The position numbers and the translations under genes are program-made. Below the pieces are notes generated by a model. It did not search any database. It was not told where the DNA came from and was given only the letters and a program-made list of their open reading frames with translations. A DNA stretch of 8,486 bases from an uncultured Beijerinckiaceae bacterium. GTDB taxonomy: Bacteria > Pseudomonadota > Alphaproteobacteria > Rhizobiales > Beijerinckiaceae. Below are positions 6,046 through 8,486 of the stretch, piece by piece (position 1 is the stretch's first letter; each line of letters opens with the position of its first letter). The stretch is taken from positions 1-8,486 of the forward strand of contig CALMGA010000279.1 of NCBI GenBank assembly GCA_937863205.1. Direction: 5' to 3'.

Positions 6046-8181
6046 GTGACCGATATCGACGCCCTGATCGCCGCCATGACGATCGAGGAAAAGGCCGGGC
6101 AGCTCAACATGCTGGCGTGGGGGCTGGCGCTGACCGGCTCGACGGGGGCCGGCGATGCCACGGCCGATGTGCGGGCCGGCCGGGTCGGCAGCCTCATCAA
6201 CCTCGTCGGCGCGGCGGATGTCGAGCGGCTGCAGCGGGTCGCCGTGGAGGAAACGCGGCTCAAGATCCCGCTGTTCTTCGGCTTCGACGTCATCCACGGC
6301 CACCGCACGATGTTTCCGCTTCCCATCGCGGAAGCCTGCGCCTTCGATCCCGAGCTGTGGGCGCGCACGGCGCGGGCGGCGGCGATCGAGGCGACGGAGG
6401 ACGGCCAGGACCTCACCTTTTCGCCGATGATCGACGTGGCCCGCGACCCCCGCTGGGGCCGCACCTGCGAGGGGGCCGGCGAGGATCCCTGGGTGGCGGC
6501 GCGCCTGGGCGAGGCCAAGACGCGCGGTTATCAGGGCCCGGCGCTCGACGCGGCCGACTCGATCGCCGGCTGCGCCAAGCATTTCTGCGGCTACGGCGCC
6601 GTTCTCGCCGGCCGCGAATATGCGCCGAGCGAGATGTCCGAGCAGACGCTGCGCGACGTCTACCTGCCGCCCTTCGAGGCGGCGGTGCGCGCCGGCGTCG
6701 CCGCGATCATGCCGGCGCTGAACGCGCTGAACGGCGTGCCGATGACGGCCAACGCACCGCTGCTCCAGGATTGGCTGCGCGACCGGCTTGGCTTCGCCGG
6801 CGTGGTCATCAGCGACTACGGGGCCGTGCGCGAACTAATGAACCACGGCGTCGCCGGCGACGAGGCCGAGGCGGCGGCCCTGGCGATCAAGGCCGGCTGC
6901 GACATCGACATGATGGGTTACACCTATGTCGGCCACCTCGCCGGGGCGATCACCCGCGGGCTCTGCACCGTGGCCGACGTCGACCGCTGCGTCCGCCGGG
7001 TGCTGGCCTTCAAGGAGCGGTTGGGACTGTTCGCCGATCCCTACCGGCGCTGCCGGGCCGGCACGCGCAGCTCGTTCCGGCCGCTGGCGCGCGAGGCGGC
7101 CGTGCGCTCGGTCGTGCTGCTCACCAACGGTGGCGGCGTGGTGCCGCTGATGCCGGGGCGGCAACGCATCGCCGTGCTCGGCCCGCTGGCCGACGCGCCC
7201 CGCGAGATGGTCGGCTCCTGGGCGGCGAAGGCGGATCCTGCGGCATCGGTAAGCGTGCTGGCCGGCCTGCGCGCGGCCTATCCCGACGCGATCCTCGACC
7301 ACCACGCCGGCGTCAGCATCGAGGGCGGCGGCACGGAGGGGATCGCCGCCGCGGTCGCCGCCGCCGGGCACGCCGATGCGGTGGTGCTGTGCGTGGGCGA
7401 GGGCGCGGTGCTGCACGGCGAAGCGACCAGCCGCAGCGACCTCGACCTGCCCGGCTGGCAGCGCCGCCTCGCCGAAGCCGTGCTCGACACCGGCACCCCC
7501 GTGATCGCGATCGTGTTCTGCGGCCGGCCCCCGGTCGTGCCCTGGCTGGCCGAGCGGGCGCGGGCCCTGATCTGCGCGGGGGTGCTCGGCTCGGAGGCCG
7601 GACACGCGCTCGCCGACGTGATCTCGGGCGCGGTGGCGCCGCGCGGGCGGCTGGCGATGAGCTGGCCGCGCCGCATGGGGCAGATCCCCATCTTTGCCGG
7701 TGCGGCGCCCAACGGCCGGCCGTTCAACCCCGACGACCATTACACCAGCAAGTACCTCGATTGTTCCAACCAGCCGTTGTTTGCGTTCGGTCACGGCTTG
7801 GCGACGACGGGCTTCGAGCTGGGCGACCCGCGGGCCGAGCCGGCGGTGATCGCGCCGGGTCGGCGGCTCGCCGTCACGATCTCGGTCGCCAACACCGGCG
7901 GGCGCTCTGGCGAGGCGACGCTGTTCCTGTTCCTGCGCGATCCCGTCGCCAGCGTGGTGCGACCGGCGCTGGAGCTGCGGGGGGTTGGGAAGATCACCCT
8001 CGAGGCGGGGCGGAGCGGCACCGTCGGCTTCGAGCTGACAACGGCCGACATGGCCTTTGCCGGCGCGGACGGCGCCGTGCTGGAGCCGGGCGCGATCGAG
8101 ATCCTGGTCGGTCCCTCCGCCGAAACCGCGACGCTGCGCTCGGTCCGCATCCGGGTCGAGGCGGCCCCGGCGACGTCCTGA
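6046..8181 (+). CDS. Glycoside hydrolase family 3, BglX-like beta-glucosidase
   Basis: This 711-residue retaining glycosidase probably cleaves terminal beta-linked glucose or a related sugar from short glycosides. The GH3 N-terminal barrel (about 5-310) contains FFGFDVIHGHRT, RDPRWGR at 133-139, CEGAGEDPW, KHF at 178-180 and the nucleophile Asp257 in VVISDYG. The GH3 C-terminal domain (about 340-560) holds the likely acid/base Glu459 in HGEATSRSDLDLPGWQ, aligning with the BglX E in ASSRTDITIP-type motifs. A fibronectin III-like domain follows at about 600-700. The order and length fit BglX (about 765 residues with signal peptide). No signal peptide is visible, so it is probably cytoplasmic. 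GTG 6046 is chosen because GAGGAG sits 8 nt upstream; the in-frame GTG at 6037 overlaps that site. The exact substrate cannot be read from the sequence; xylosidase activity is possible. Confidence 0.95.
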   Translation: MTDIDALIAAMTIEEKAGQLNMLAWGLALTGSTGAGDATADVRAGRVGSLINLVGAADVERLQRVAVEETRLKIPLFFGFDVIHGHRTMFPLPIAEACAFDPELWARTARAAAIEATEDGQDLTFSPMIDVARDPRWGRTCEGAGEDPWVAARLGEAKTRGYQGPALDAADSIAGCAKHFCGYGAVLAGREYAPSEMSEQTLRDVYLPPFEAAVRAGVAAIMPALNALNGVPMTANAPLLQDWLRDRLGFAGVVISDYGAVRELMNHGVAGDEAEAAALAIKAGCDIDMMGYTYVGHLAGAITRGLCTVADVDRCVRRVLAFKERLGLFADPYRRCRAGTRSSFRPLAREAAVRSVVLLTNGGGVVPLMPGRQRIAVLGPLADAPREMVGSWAAKADPAASVSVLAGLRAAYPDAILDHHAGVSIEGGGTEGIAAAVAAAGHADAVVLCVGEGAVLHGEATSRSDLDLPGWQRRLAEAVLDTGTPVIAIVFCGRPPVVPWLAERARALICAGVLGSEAGHALADVISGAVAPRGRLAMSWPRRMGQIPIFAGAAPNGRPFNPDDHYTSKYLDCSNQPLFAFGHGLATTGFELGDPRAEPAVIAPGRRLAVTISVANTGGRSGEATLFLFLRDPVASVVRPALELRGVGKITLEAGRSGTVGFELTTADMAFAGADGAVLEPGAIEILVGPSAETATLRSVRIRVEAAPATS

Positions 8182-8202
8182 CGCCCGTCGGCACCGCCGC
8201 CC

Positions 8203-8486
8203 CTATCCGCGCGTCCAGGTCTGTCCCTGGCAGATGAAGCCGCCCATCGCGCAACCTCGGATCCCCAGCGTGCCGGAGTCCTTGAGGGACATGGTCGCAT
8301 CATAGAGGCCGCCGCCCCGGGGATCGCGGACGCGCCCCTTCCAGAACCTATCCTTGACCGGCTTCATGTCGATGAGGACCTTCTCGCCGTCGCGCGCCGA
8401 TTTGGCATCGACGGCATAGCCGCAGAAGTTGGACCCGCAGGGCACGATATGGATGCGCCCCTCGCTGTTCTCCGTCAGCCACGTGC
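8203..8486 (-). CDS. DUF2147 protein, C-terminal part (gene continues past the right edge)
   Basis: The visible 93 residues are the C-terminal two thirds of a DUF2147 (PF09917) protein. They open with TWLTENSEGRIHIVPCGSNF-C-G, continue with KDRFWKGRVRDPRGG and end with RGCAMGGFICQGQTWTRG before a TAG at 8203-8205. This matches the family plan: a GxWLT start, a CGxxLCG strand, GRIxDPxxGxxY, and a GCxxxxxxCxxQxWTR end. Four cysteines in two pairs suggest disulfide bonds, which fits the periplasmic location usual for the family; the signal peptide would lie outside the window. An internal GTG at 8445 is not a believable start because family residues continue upstream of it. The function is unknown. 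It converges on the GH3 gene with only 21 nt between stops and no visible terminator. Confidence 0.9.
   Translation of the reverse strand, partial: TWLTENSEGRIHIVPCGSNFCGYAVDAKSARDGEKVLIDMKPVKDRFWKGRVRDPRGGGLYDATMSLKDSGTLGIRGCAMGGFICQGQTWTRG

Noticed and set aside
6835..7794. 319-residue minus-strand open frame opposite the GH3 gene
   Set aside because: Antisense to clear GH3 motifs, with no family features of its own.
6117..8237. 706-residue open frame on the plus strand inside the GH3 gene
   Set aside because: It runs parallel to the GH3 gene in another register and is made mostly of Arg, Gly and Ala; it is a shadow of GC-rich third positions.

Overview
The window is GC-rich DNA from a Gram-negative bacterium, most likely an alphaproteobacterium of the Hyphomicrobiales/Rhizobiales type. 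The grounds are the high GC content with GTG and TTG starts, an outer-membrane porin, DUF2147 and DUF4149 proteins, and a fragment of the intergenic repeat family (core GACCGAAAAGTG...CGGTTTTCGG) that I recall as common in Rhizobiales genomes. The species cannot be fixed from the sequence.

The left quarter (1 to about 2110) is gene-poor and looks like decayed or rearranged DNA. Bases 1-690 hold no recognisable gene. A small conserved-hypothetical gene (691-960, +) is followed at once by a palindrome-rich repeat whose right arm is missing. The repeat is fused to what looks like the C-terminal end of a MetA-type outer-membrane protein (about 1041-1259, +). Facing it is the first part of an MFS transporter gene (1391-1803, -), broken by a single-base-type frameshift and truncated after about three membrane helices. 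A perfect 20-bp tandem duplication lies in the non-coding stretch that follows.

The middle holds intact genes. An OprB-like porin (2114-3742, +) converges on an AraC-family regulator (3729-4736, -), and their 3' ends overlap by 14 nt. Next comes a tightly coupled minus-strand pair: a four-helix DUF4149 membrane protein (5441-5863) whose stop codon overlaps the start of a flavin-binding pyridoxamine-phosphate-oxidase-like protein (4857-5441).

Divergent from that pair is a complete glycoside hydrolase family 3 enzyme of the BglX type (6046-8181, +), apparently without a signal peptide. It converges on the 3' part of a DUF2147 gene (8203 to beyond 8486, -) that runs off the right edge.

The porin and the beta-glucosidase-like enzyme suggest uptake and cytoplasmic breakdown of short glycosides, but they are not in one operon, so a shared pathway is only inference. 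I found no CRISPR array, RNA gene, intact insertion sequence or convincing undescribed multi-gene system. The most interesting material is the relic region, the coupled DUF4149/flavoprotein pair and the odd N-terminus of the porin.
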